In this document: positions 1 through 10,670 of the stretch, one piece after another
Layout of the letters: the number at the start of each line of letters is the position of its first letter
Position numbering within the stretch: position 1 is the stretch's first letter
Assembly: GCA_025558075.1 (NCBI GenBank)
Contig: JAHLKF010000016.1
Coordinates: 310,001 to 374,000, forward strand
Length of the DNA: 64,000 nucleotides
From: Gaertneriomyces semiglobifer
Lineage: Eukaryota; Chytridiomycota; Chytridiomycetes; Spizellomycetales; Spizellomycetaceae
Direction of reading: 5' to 3'
The notes under the pieces: generated by a model
Databases searched by the model: none
What the model saw: only the letters and a program-made list of their open reading frames with translations
Told to the model about the DNA's origin: nothing
Position numbers and translations under genes: made by a program

Positions 1-2
1 CA

Positions 3-212
3 CGGCAATGTGGCCATGCCCAGCCAAGCAAGGGAGATGTAGAGGCCAAACGCTTCCTGGAAGCGTTGTCTGAATCAGCAAGTCCGTCGTTCCACCTGCT
101 CCTTCCGTCCGTTCCTGGCTGGCAACCTGCTCTGAAAACGGTTTATGATAAAGTGGTGGGCTTGTATTCCAACCTTTTCGGAAGCGCAAAATCTCGGTTT
201 CGGCGGCCAAGG
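3..212 (+). CDS. partial exon of an unknown gene cut by the window edge
   Basis: One frame stays open from the left edge to a stop at 216-218, while the other two close within 75 bases. The frame runs into a strong GTAAGT donor at 213, so it is probably an internal exon. A matching acceptor (TTTGTCTCTCGCAG) ends near 597; splicing to it adds about 40 basic residues before a TGA near 720. The peptide ends in an Arg-rich patch and has a Leu-rich middle. I do not recognise the family. The exon status is inferred from the open frame and splice sites only. Confidence 0.3.
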
Positions 213-1038
213 CGGTAAGTGAAGTGGAGTCTAGACAACTCCAGTTTGAGTCACTCAAGTGGAGTGTTCACTTCAAAGTGTCACAGTCACGCAACAAAGG
301 GCCCTGCGTCATGTGCTTACGACACCATCACCGTGGCGTTCGGCTCAATGTCAACCTGGGTTGTCCCAATTGTTGCGGTCCCAAAATGGAAACTGCTTTT
401 TGCAAACAATTAAAACGTCGGACCTATCAGACACAACAAACAACACGAAAGAAGGAAGAAGTCGGGTGCGTTATTGATGAATGGACGTCTATTTGATTTG
501 ATTTGATTTCCAATTGCGCCCGGCCGATCCCGCGCAGATGGGGCATCGTTGAATTCATTTGAATTGACCTGTTCATGTTTGCTTTTGTCTCTCGCAGTCG
601 CCCGACGCATTGGGACACCTTCGTTGGAAAAAGTAAAAGCGTTTGCCGGCGGGGTTCGATGACGCGGTCGTCCGTGGCGGGCTTGTCGTCGGTTGTGGCA
701 TTGCGTGCTGGAACGGGATGAACTGGATTCGGGCACTACTCTACTGCATTTGACATTGCGATTGAATGGAATCAGAGCAACGTAGACCCTGGCATCACTT
801 CGTATTCCGTGTCTTTGTTATGTGATCCAAGGTCCAAGTTTAACCGAGCCATACTGTCGAAACGTCTGGATTCGATTCCAGAACAATCATTACGCGAAGT
901 ATTATAGGAGGCTACCGGTTGCGCCGACGAATCGCCATACCTCCGTTGTGTGCCTGCCAGAGCGTCAGACCTGTTGGAAAGATCATTTATATATTTGAGA
1001 TCGCACTCCAAGCATCTCGTAGGCATTTGTTGACCGCC
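213..1038. other. putative intron and intergenic stretch
   Basis: Bases 213-597 look like an intron. It contains a short pentamer repeat (ATTTG units, 491-508). Beyond about 720 the stretch is probably the spacer and 5' leader of the RING gene. I see no other gene. Confidence 0.3.
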
Positions 1039-1890
1039 ATGTTACAAGATACTCTATTCACACTCTTTCAACTACTTCACGTATCCTATCACCTTCCACC
1101 ACCTGCGTATACCTCTTCACCTTTGTCGCGCGCTGGGCACGTCGTCCTGACCGGTTGGGCCGTCTCTTCCTGGTCAAAAGCGCGGACGTCTGTTCGCCGT
1201 GGAGAAGATAACACTGTCGGGTATTGGGTCGCCGTTGTTGGCGCGTGGGCATGGTGGTGCAGAAATAACTTCCATCACGACAACAAGGTTGTCAGGAGAA
1301 TAGGAAGAAAGGGACGGGACGGTTGGCGGCGTGGAGTGTGGATGTGGATCTACATTGTCATATTGACCATGGGCACCCTCGCTTTGGACGAAGTTGTGAA
1401 TTTGATTATGAAATACGGATGGAGAGGTGTATTGGAAGGCGCGACGCAACGCCAGATTGCCGCGGTGAAGGGACGCAAGCCTGACCAGGATACACTCCAG
1501 CAAGTCCGAGATGCCGAATGTATGATCTGCTTGGCCCGGACGTCCGCATCTTGCGCGGATCCCGCCGCGGTCTCAACAGACCAGGATGCATCGTGTTGCA
1601 ATGGTCGTTCTCTTGAGCGAATGAGATCGCCATCATTAGAGTCGTTTTGCGACATCTCGACCCACTTGTCACACCCCGGGTGCATATATACGTGGATTTC
1701 GCAAAACGCGAGTGCAAATACGACGCCCACCTGCCCCATGTGCAGAAGAACGTTAGCGTATGAACCCATCTATGGCGGCTACCAACTTCCTCATGGTATG
1801 ACTGAACGACTGCTAGTGACAATAGGTTGCGTGCTAGGCATTAGCGCTGGCGGCATGGTTCGGGGGTTTTTGCAGGGTTTGATAGTGTAA
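1039..1890 (+). CDS. membrane-associated RING-finger protein (putative E3 ubiquitin ligase)
   Basis: Single-frame gene of about 283 aa from the ATG at 1039; the frame is open further upstream but without an ATG. Several hydrophobic stretches occur (start of the protein, middle, about residues 135-155, and the last 25 residues), suggesting a multi-pass membrane protein. Between the last two lies a RING-like module: a CxxC pair (CMIC), then after a long insert C-x4-H-x2-H-x2-C, and a final CPMC. The insert between the second and third ligands is about 38 residues with extra cysteines, and the C-x4-H spacing is one longer than usual. By family logic it would transfer ubiquitin at a membrane. The substrate is unknown, and an intron in the N-terminal half cannot be excluded. 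Confidence 0.55.
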   Translation: MLQDTLFTLFQLLHVSYHLPPPAYTSSPLSRAGHVVLTGWAVSSWSKARTSVRRGEDNTVGYWVAVVGAWAWWCRNNFHHDNKVVRRIGRKGRDGWRRGVWMWIYIVILTMGTLALDEVVNLIMKYGWRGVLEGATQRQIAAVKGRKPDQDTLQQVRDAECMICLARTSASCADPAAVSTDQDASCCNGRSLERMRSPSLESFCDISTHLSHPGCIYTWISQNASANTTPTCPMCRRTLAYEPIYGGYQLPHGMTERLLVTIGCVLGISAGGMVRGFLQGLIV

Positions 1891-2496
1891 AGTTTAGAAT
1901 GTACCTTTCGACGATGATTTAGACCGTCTCCAGCACGGCGGCCCATTTTCAATATGATGTGATGGATGATTTCTTACTCACCAAGGATCATCTATTTTCA
2001 TTGGCTGCTTGATCTCGCATGCGTTCATCGGGTGTTCCTGCATTCGACTTGCACCGGCAGTGAGAAATTCCCTACTGTTTCTCATGCACAGCCACTCGGA
2101 CGTGCTTTCCCCTGGCGGCACAGTTACGTTATGGAGGGCACAGTCATCGGACAATATTTCTTTTGGGTCAATGCGCGTTTTGCACAGTTCACACAATCTG
2201 AACGATCGGTCGATCGGTGATTTTCAGCAGCCTCCCATTCAGTGCGGCGTGAGGTAGGCGCTTGTAGAAGGGCTACTGTTGGTCCTTGGGTTTACTGTTA
2301 TACTCAGAACGCTTCCTTATCCAGGGAATTTGGTACCCTTCAAAGACCGCATCTTGCGAAAACAGAACCATTGCAAGACTGACAACTTTTGCAACTCATC
2401 GCTTGTGCAGTAAAAAAACATCTGCTGTTTGAACGGTGACATAGCTCACCCATATTGCTATCCCACACACGGTTCCCGTTATACCCAGAACCCAAC
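1891..2496. other. intergenic, promoter side of RCC1
   Basis: No convincing gene. Small ORFs at 1966-2257 on both strands have no recognisable features. The stretch holds the 3' end of the RING gene and the RCC1 promoter. Confidence 0.4.
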
Positions 2497-4463
2497 ATGC
2501 TTCCAAGGAGAGCAGCGGCAGCCAAAGCTGCCCGTAAAATTGCGGAACCCACGATGAAGGCTGCAGAAGCCAAAGCTGCCCGTAAAATAGCGGAATCTAC
2601 AGTGAAAGCAACAGAAACCAAAGCAGCGAAGCCATCCCTACGCCGGGCAAAGTCTTTTGTGGATGAAGTCCCTCCTGTTGGGAAGCGTGGACGAAAACGA
2701 TCAAGTTTGGAAGGTGCTGAGGATGAAAAGGTAGCGAAGGCCCCGAAGACCGCTTCTACATTGAAGAGAGTGAAAAAGGGTCAGTATCCATGTCAGAAAT
2801 TCGGTCGTGTGTGGGCTTGATATGAAATTGGCGAGTTCTGTGTGTGTGCGCAAGATCATGCAAAACGTCCGCGCTGTTGGCATATGCTAACACTGCATCT
2901 TCTTTTCTAACAGAAAAGCCACGGCTACCGGGGCCATCAACAGTCGTCGGCGAAGTCTTTGTGTGCGGCAGTGGCGACTGCGGGCAACTAGGTCTCGGCC
3001 AGGACGTGCTCGAAAAAGAGAAACTCGCGAAGATCGCATTCTTTGACGATAAAGACATTGTCGCTGTATACGCCGGCGGCTTGCACAACATTGCCTTGGA
3101 TAAAAATGGCAAGTTATACTCCTGGGGTTGCAATGATCAGAAGGCACTCGGTCGCGAGGGTGAAGAAACGGAGCCCGGAGAAGTCGTCGGTTTGGACGGT
3201 ATCAGAATCGTTCAAGTAGCATGTGGCGATAGCGCTTCTGCGGCTCTAAGCGATCAAGGAGAGTACGTATATGCTTCCCTTGCGTTTTTTTCTTCTTGAT
3301 TTTCAGATTCTCAAATGTAATATTGCAACAGAGTCTACTGCTGGGGCACGTTCCGGTCTGCAAACGGCATATTTGGTTTCTATCCCGGCATTCACATTCA
3401 ACCCGTACCCTTTAAGATGCCTACTCTTGAAAACATCGTTCACATCTCTGCCGGCACCAATCACCTAGTCGCAGTTGGTAGCGATAGTAAGCTGTACACT
3501 TGGGGTGTTGGCGAGCAGGGGCAACTAGGACACCGCGTCTTACCCCGTCACGACAAGGTTGCATCGCTCGTACCACGCGGGATCAACTTTCGTCCAACTA
3601 GTCAGAAAGACGCTGAAGGGAGAGCGCTGAGAATGTCGAGTCGTTTTGTAAAAGCTTACTGCGGAGGCTACTGCACTTTCCTTGTTCACGAGACTGGCGC
3701 AGTGTTTGCCTACGGGTTGAACAATTACTCACAATTGGGCCTTCCTGACTTTGCTGATGAGGCTGAGGTATTGAATCCTCACCGGGTGGAAGGTTTGCCG
3801 ATGGATGAGGGGATTGCAGAGATTGCCGGCGGTGAACACCACACTCTAGTCTTGACCGGCAAAGGCCGGATTTTTTCTTGTGGGAGGAACGATAGCGGAC
3901 AATGTGGTATTGGGTCGACGGAAGAAAGGGTGATCATGTTCACCGAAATTACAGGGGAGGATGGCAGTCTTTACAGCACTGGTACGTTTAAAGGCATAAG
4001 GGCGAACGGAGCTTGGAGTCTCGCATGGGGTTGGACCAAGCAGGAGGCAGCGCATGCTGTGCAGACTAGTGAGAATGGACACATTGATGGCAGCAGGAGT
4101 CAGGCCATGGATATCGATGGATCTCAGTCGTCTACGCCTTCTCTGGCCCGACCCAAGCTCGCCAGGCAGCCTACATACACACCCCTTCCCGTCTTCCACC
4201 CCGATTTTTTGACGCCCCACAGTCACAGCGGTCTTGACAATGGGTTATCCAACGGTGCCTCTGCATCACAAGGCCTCTCTGCTGTGACGCGTACGTCAAA
4301 CAACCTCTATACCTGGGGGTATGGTGATATGGGTCAACTAATTAACGGAGATCCTCAAGATGAAGAGTCGCCGTTCGAAGTAGAGTTGAAAGGACGTAGA
4401 GTATTGTGGGCTGGCGCTGGTGGACAACACTTTGTGGGAGTTTTAAGTCGAAAGAATGAATGA
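2497..4463 (+). CDS. RCC1: RCC1-family guanine nucleotide exchange factor for Ran
   Basis: Three exons: 2497-2779, 2914-3262, 3332-4463 (587 aa; phases 1 and 2 match). The first 95 residues are Ala/Lys-rich with a basic GKRGRKR patch, a likely nuclear signal. The rest is a seven-bladed RCC1 propeller: repeated G-x-x-x-x-GQLGLG, YSWG, VYCWGTF, YTWGVGEQGQLGH, AYGLNNYSQLGL, SCGRNDSGQCG and YTWGYGDMGQL. The VYCWGTFR...ANG block across the exon 2/3 junction is typical of true RCC1 (yeast Srm1/Prp20, fission yeast Pim1) rather than generic RCC1-repeat proteins. Expected role: chromatin-bound loading of Ran with GTP for nuclear transport and spindle assembly. A low-complexity Ser/Pro insert (about residues 425-510) interrupts the last blades. 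Intron 1 carries a GCTAAC branch site. Confidence 0.95.
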
Positions 4464-4992
4464 TGTGAAATCGCTATCAAAAACTTCAGCAGTATTGAGA
4501 ATGAGCGCATATCCATGAAGCATGAAGCTGCACAGCACAGCGCGATGAAAGGTTTTTGTAAATGCTTTGAAGAACACATTGAGAAAGTAAAACGCGGAAT
4601 GCGAAAGTGCTAAGTGTGGTGGAGAAGAAGCTGATATGTACAGTACCACGACAGTCAGTTCCTCTCCCGGAGTACGAAATTATTTATGCAATATGAAAGC
4701 CTCGCACGTATTTCCTTTGCCCTTATTCTCTACGTCCTCTTTCTATAATTTGCCTACTCGAGCAGCATCCATATTGCCTGTCGCTATCAGCAACATGCTC
4801 GTCATCCAGAACAACTAGGCGTGCGAACATATCGCGTAGTGGGAAAATCTGCCAAATGTGTTGCCATGGCAATCACAACGCGTGGAGACTGAAGTTCAGT
4901 TCGTCGAATATTTTCCTTGAACTACCAGGACAACTGAGAACAAGCACCACAGATCTCCCATCACTGCGCCGAGACCAACAGCAGCCGCCACG
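4464..4992. other. intergenic
   Basis: 3' flank of RCC1 and 5' flank of the mL45 gene. Small ORFs here (for example 4636-4818) have no supporting features. Confidence 0.4.
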
Positions 4993-5906
4993 ATGTCTCA
5001 ACGAATACTCACCCCTCTTCTGTATCGTCCGCTACTTGCCTCAGCTCAGAATGTCTCTCGTATGTTTCCTGCCCGGACGCTGTTACTTTCCACACCTCCA
5101 TTCCTCCCAATTCGCGAAATGTCCTCAGCAAGTCGGCCCACACAGCAGTCTCTTCGCGGACGGCCGCTTCACCTCAACATTATTGACCCTAAAATTCCAC
5201 TACCATCATCCGTGCGGCCAGCGGCGTGGACGAAAGAAGGGAAGGCGTACTGGAAAGATCGCGCCAAGGCCCTTGTCAGAAGTTTGTTGGCCGTGTATCA
5301 GTTACGGAAAGCACCTGGGGGATTTAAGACGAAAGATTTCAAGGAGGAGGCACAGCAGCTGTATATCGAAATGAACAAGGCGTTTGCACGGTATGCCTCA
5401 TGTAGCATTTTATTCGTTTGACGGGCGAGCCGGCTAACTTGTTATGGCGTTTCAGGTGCGACAGATTGGCTCTGAGTGAATTGGTTACAGATACTTTCTT
5501 AGGGGTATGTATACTCTCGTCAAATCGCTCGTCCAACATCTAACGCCTTTTGTGCTTTTCGCAGCAACTTAACACGACCTTGAAAAACCTATCCCGTCAC
5601 ACTCAAGTATGGAAATCATACCCGTCTCCCCCGCCGAAGGTTGTCACTATTGTATCAGCCAAAGTGCAAACAGACGCAACTGGAGAGGGGTTACGCATCG
5701 TGCAGGCTACCGTGCGCATCCCCATGCGGCAGTCGCTCGCCTTGTACGACAGCAAAGGGAAGTTAGTGGCTGGGAGTGAAGAAGAAATCAAAGAACTTGT
5801 AGAATACGTTGTGTTTGAAAAATGGTTGGATGAGGGACCTATGAGTGGTGGACCAAATTGGAAGGTTGCCGGAAAAGTCAAGCCGAGCTGGGAGGAGAAA
5901 GTATAA
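4993..5906 (+). CDS. MRPL45: mitochondrial large-subunit ribosomal protein mL45 / Mba1-like (Tim44-like domain)
   Basis: Three exons: 4993-5390, 5456-5504 (49 nt), 5565-5906 (262 aa; phases 2 and 0). The N terminus (first ~50 residues) is Arg/Ser/Leu-rich without acids, a mitochondrial presequence. The Tim44-like fold follows, ending in a signature stretch where a bulky hydrophobic strand leads into LALYDSKGKLVAG and then VEYVVFEKWL, as in animal mL45 (AIYDRFGRL...LEYVVFEK). Members sit at the mitoribosome exit tunnel and tether it to the inner membrane for co-translational insertion. The short C terminus ends KPSWEEKV. Start chosen as the first ATG, which begins the presequence. Confidence 0.88.
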
Positions 5907-6058
5907 ACGTATATCGTAGGTGTGGTTCATCATAGCAAGCTGACGCGGACAAATATTGTTAGCGTTGAGGTATTGGTTATCTAGTTTCAATTGTAAATAA
6001 CTGTCACTTTAGACGCTAATCTTATTCATGAGGGTACATGAAGCGCAAGCGGACTCTT

Positions 6059-9000
6059 TTAACTCTTGACAATACACCGCCATGTAGGCCAGTAATTCTT
6101 GCTGGCCAAATCCATGTCGATTGTCACCACCTTGTGAACCTGCTCCAAGCTCACCAATCTGAACCTGAAGCTCTTAGAAATTGCGCTCTTGAGTTTCCCA
6201 TCCTCAACTTCCTTGGCTTCTTGCTGCGCTTGCACAGTCTCAAGCGCATCAGGCTGCCAGCCATCAGAAATCGGGTTGACGACCGGGACTTTTGATTGCC
6301 AATCATCGCCTTCCACCGCCTGCAGAAAATCATTCAAGTCCGTGATCTTTTTGCCGTCCACTTCCACAACAAACCAGCAGGCGCTGAGATGATCTCTCTG
6401 AGCGGGGCTTCCCGAGTATAAGAGACTGATGTAAACACCCTTTGGCAAGCGTTTTACGTGGAACGACAGGCTGCGGTGCGGCATTTGGAAAATAGCACCA
6501 CCCCACTGCACAACATCCACTTCCGGTGCCCCCGACAGGTAGATCCGTGGGACTTGCAAGGTTATCTCCTCTCCATCGCGCAAAATGATGAGTTCAACAG
6601 GGTCTGGTATAGCTGGAGTCTTGTCATCGGGGGTAATGAGGTCCATTAGCGGACCACGCATGTTCGTCACCGGATGGCCGTTTGCAGCGAGAATGAGATC
6701 GCCTTCCTGAAGGAGCGATTCCTCATCTGGGCCTGTTAACGCAGGTATACGCCGGACCGTGATCACCTGGAAAGCCAAACGAGTGAGCAAATGCATTGAC
6801 TAAGTAAATGCAGGCGACGTACCGTATATTTATCTCCACCGACAACACCTCCAACCTCCTCTGAGCACTTGGCTTCGTCAGATATTGCTTGTACCTCATC
6901 TGCAACTTCCTCCGACCTTGCCAGAGTGATTTGGTGAATCCATCTCTCAGACAATCCGAGCTCTCGCGCTTTCCAAAAGTATGTCTCTGTCAGCTCGACA
7001 TTCGCACATCTCACAACCGGCAAAGCGGGACCATCTTGGCCTTCCTGATCGAAGGTTCTGACACTCTCACGCTTCCGGAGCGCGTCCAGTACGTAACGGA
7101 TCTCGGAACCCTCCTCCATACTCAATCCGAGATAACTATTGCTCTCGGGAGAAATGAACCACGCGCCCCGCGCACGCCCATGGTCATCGACCAACACTCC
7201 TGCTTCCTCACACATCGGTTTCTGAAGAGTAATCGCATCATCCCAGTTCATTGTTCTCGGTTTCGGCGGAGAGCTGTCACCGAACATGAAGTAACCCTTT
7301 GATTTGACATTGGTTGTTTGCACACGGGGAATATGGGTGATGACATTAATTGTGACAAGATTGACTTCGTCCCCGACGGTCATCTTGGGCAAAGTTGACA
7401 GTTCGATAGCCTTCACAGGAAGAGGCGGTTGTGGAAGGCTAGGCCTGCGTTCACCTGGAGCAGTGGGCGAGAGGAATGCGACATCATAACGCACAAAGAC
7501 CAGGTTGTGCATAGGATGCATCCAGACAATTTTAGCCGGCGCGACAACATTGTTGGCAAACGTGACAAATAGCCTCCCCAAGCCGGTCGGAACCGTTGAG
7601 CGGTCAACCATCACCAATCCGATCTTGTGATCAACGACAATTCCGACTCCGTCTGACCACTTTGTATTGTGTCCATCAATGCCGAACGGAGAATGCGTTT
7701 CAACAACGCAAAGGGAGGGCATAACCGATGCGGCAATTTGACTGTGCTTGTTTTTGGATGGGTTGATATGGACATAACTGGCGGTGCGCAACGACGGAGT
7801 TAACTTTGTACTGGTCGTCGGCAGATCAGTGTATGCCCAAATTCCTTTGGGATCTGACAAGCGACACCGACATTAGATTCGAATATGTTCGGCGTTGCTT
7901 ACCAACGGAACACACAAGCTTACCATCACGAATCGCCATCCTAAACCTGCCCCACTTGCTTTCCATCACGGCAATCTTGACCATTTCCACGTTCTTCTTG
8001 GCAAGACTATAGTATCTAATTGGGACTCGTTTGCCAGTAGGCACATTGCGTACAACATCCATGAACGCTTGGATATCGGGCGTCCTCTTGTGCGCTACAG
8101 ACGTAATGATACTGTACGCTGGTATGCCAGCGACACCCAGCATATGACCGGCATCCGCGACGAACACGCTGCCCACCGGGTGCATGTACGACCGGGCGAG
8201 CTGAAAGCTCAGAGGGTGAACAATGGATCCGCCAACTTCCACGTAACGATCTGGCGTGATACGGTGAAGCGAATCCACTGGAATTTCAACTTCAAGGAAG
8301 GTCTTGTTTCTGAAAATTGTCAGCATTACGGTAGGCCGTTGCTCTTCTGGGAGCTCGTAGTTGTTCGCGTCCCAAATAGCTGAAGCATCATCCAATGCTT
8401 GAGCTACCTCAACAAAATGATTGACTAGCTTGTCACCAATCTTGACGATGATGTCTCCGGTATAAAGTATGCCATCAGCGGGTCCTCCAGGGATAATGTT
8501 TTTCACCGCGAGAACGCCACCCAACTCTGGATTCTTGTCACGGAACTTGGTTTCGAGTTCCACCGGAAGTCCCATACGACGAGCTTCGTCGTACTGCTTT
8601 TGGAAAAACTCCACTTGAAGCGATCCTCTAGGTATAGGCTTATTTTGCCTCAACAACTCCAGTGCACGATGCACACGATGCAAAGGTAAGAAGAAGCTGG
8701 ATGCTGCATGCGTTGAGCCTCCCGCGTTTAACGCGATAGCCTTCCCATCAATATCAACAACCGGTGAACCACTTGATCCACCAGATGTATTTGCAGAAGC
8801 TTGAATGTAGAATGTATTGAAGTCGTTATAGGTTCCAGTACCGTAGTTTGCAGCAGGACGATCGATCCGAGCAATGATACCGGACAAAACAGCCAGCTTC
8901 TCACCCGCATCAGACCCAGGAACACGGACGGAAAGCCCAACCCGGGCGATGTCGGGGTCCAGCGAAATGGCCGAGAGTTTCATGAACTTAACAGCCGATT

Positions 9001-9494
9001 TATCGAAACGCAAAAAACCTGGTAATGACGTGGGTGTGAGCAATTGGACAGTTGCCGGAAGTCATCCGAGACTTACCAAAGTCATGCACCGGATCGCGCC
9101 AAGCCGGCCATGCAGCCACTTCCTCAGAGTTACGAAAGCATACTTTCCCAACGAAAGGCGCATCCGTGACAACGTGCTTGTTGGTCAAGATAATCCCTTG
9201 TTCGACATCGACAATGAAACCAGTAGCGGTGTACGACCCAACCTGCCAAGTGTCAAAGTTGCGGGTAACAATAAAACGGATCGACACCACTGAATCAATA
9301 ACGCGATCCAACGTCGCCTTCCATCGATAGCTTTCATCGTCCACAGTCTCTTTAACGGTTCCTTTTCGCGCTCCAATGGCAACGCCGCTCGCCAGCGACG
9401 CAAACTTGCCTTCAATGACGTTATCATCCAGCTCTCCGGTGAGTGCCGGACCAATGCCGAGCGATCTCCTTCTCAATGCCGTTATGTCCGTCAT
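6059..9494 (-). CDS. NMA111: Nma111/Ynm3-type HtrA-like serine protease with PDZ domains
   Basis: Four exons: 9494-9077, 9018-7924, 7853-6823, 6766-6059 (1083 aa; phases 1, 1, 0). The architecture matches the fungal tandem HtrA protease: a trypsin-like domain with His107 (TNKHVV), Asp138 (DPVHDFGF, reformed across intron 1) and Ser222 (GSSGSP), then PDZ-like units (LAVKNIIPGGPADG...GDIIVKIG, and a second VRRIPALTG...GDLILAANG), with a degenerate second protease half between. Yeast Nma111 is a nuclear quality-control protease linked to lipid homeostasis and apoptosis-like death. Start set at the ATG at 9494, but the frame stays open 143 codons further upstream (see findings). An alternative donor at intron 2 (GTAAGC further in) would add a few residues; the one used gives RDDPKGIW. 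Confidence 0.93.
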
Positions 9495-10670
9495 CTTTTC
9501 CTGTGGTGGAGCCGGCACTCGATGGTCCGATAAATAGGAAGCACTTGTAAATTGGCGTTGAAGAAAGTTACGTTGCGATCCTGAACAACCGCTTGAAAAC
9601 CTCACGCTCGGTCCGCGAGTGCGACGCTGTTGGTGTTCGATGTATAGAACAGGAGTAAGGCTGCTCCTAATACGGCTAGGAACTGATAGAAGTTGTAACG
9701 ACCGTGAGGTGCGTAGATTCTTAACCGAGGGCGCAACTGATGTAGGAACTTGACTATGCGGTTGTACTAAACGAACAACAATGGTGGAGAGAACACTTCT
9801 CAGTACACTGTATGCAATTGGCGGACGAGTCAATCGTCGAAATCCTGGTAAGCTATGGGAGCAGCACGACGACATCAACAGTCGAACATTCGTATACGTT
9901 GAATGCCTGAATGAAGCAGTCAAGGGTTCAGTTCCTTTAACCCTTTCAGAAAGCGCAGCTCTAGAAGATGGCCTTACCTCGCTCCTGTCTCGTCGATGTG
10001 GGAGTTTCTACCAAGTTGAAGGTATTGGCAGAGATCTCACCTTTCGTAGAATGATTTACGCTAAAGCTCTCTCCGTCACTCTCGGTCTCGCTCTGTGTAT
10101 TCCTCCCCTCAACTAGGTCTCTGTGTCTCTTACAGGTAGGTGTCTTTGAATGATGGGCGACAATAACATGTGCTAACAAGATGAGTTATGCTGTCTATTC
10201 ACCCCAGGGTGATGTTGCTGCCTGCTCTCCGTTCCAACTATGATTCAAAGCGTCTTTGGCCGAGATCTCGCCAGAGACACCGACGCGCGAAGACGTAAAG
10301 TGTTACGTAAGCGACTCCGCTCAGCCTCCGAGGCGTGCCTTGACTTACGAGTTCGCATTTGGAAAGTTCAGCGTCAATTAGATCGATCCCCTCGTTGTAT
10401 CCTTCAACGAAAGGGAATAGCTGGGTGGAGAAATAACCTGCCATCTCATCCATGACGACAGGCGGGACGGTTGCCGATGAGTATTCAGAGCATTGGCCGC
10501 GAACGCGTTGAGGTTACCCATACCATGCTGGTAACGACGAGATATCAAATTCTGAGCAGACAGATGATGCATGGTATACATATACATATATTTCGTACTA
10601 GAAATACCGAAAGCCTACTCGCAGCTGCTGGCACAACCCTATTCCATGCTGCGGTCCGAGTAGCGTGCAA
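9495..10670. other. upstream region of NMA111, with open 5' extension at 9495-9923
   Basis: The NMA111 frame remains open on the minus strand to an ATG at 9923; the extension is Arg/Ser-rich. The rest (9924-10670) has small overlapping ORFs on both strands at 10238-10587, none with recognisable features. This is also the 3' flank of DMA1. Confidence 0.35.

Noticed and set aside
861..890. GATTCGATTCC resembling a tRNA B-box
   Set aside because: The T-stem does not pair correctly and no acceptor stem or A-box is present.
9918..9950. GGTTCAGTTCC resembling a tRNA B-box
   Set aside because: The invariant A is replaced and no cloverleaf can be drawn.
10238..10587. Overlapping small ORFs on both strands between NMA111 and DMA1
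   Set aside because: No consistent frame, splice or domain support.
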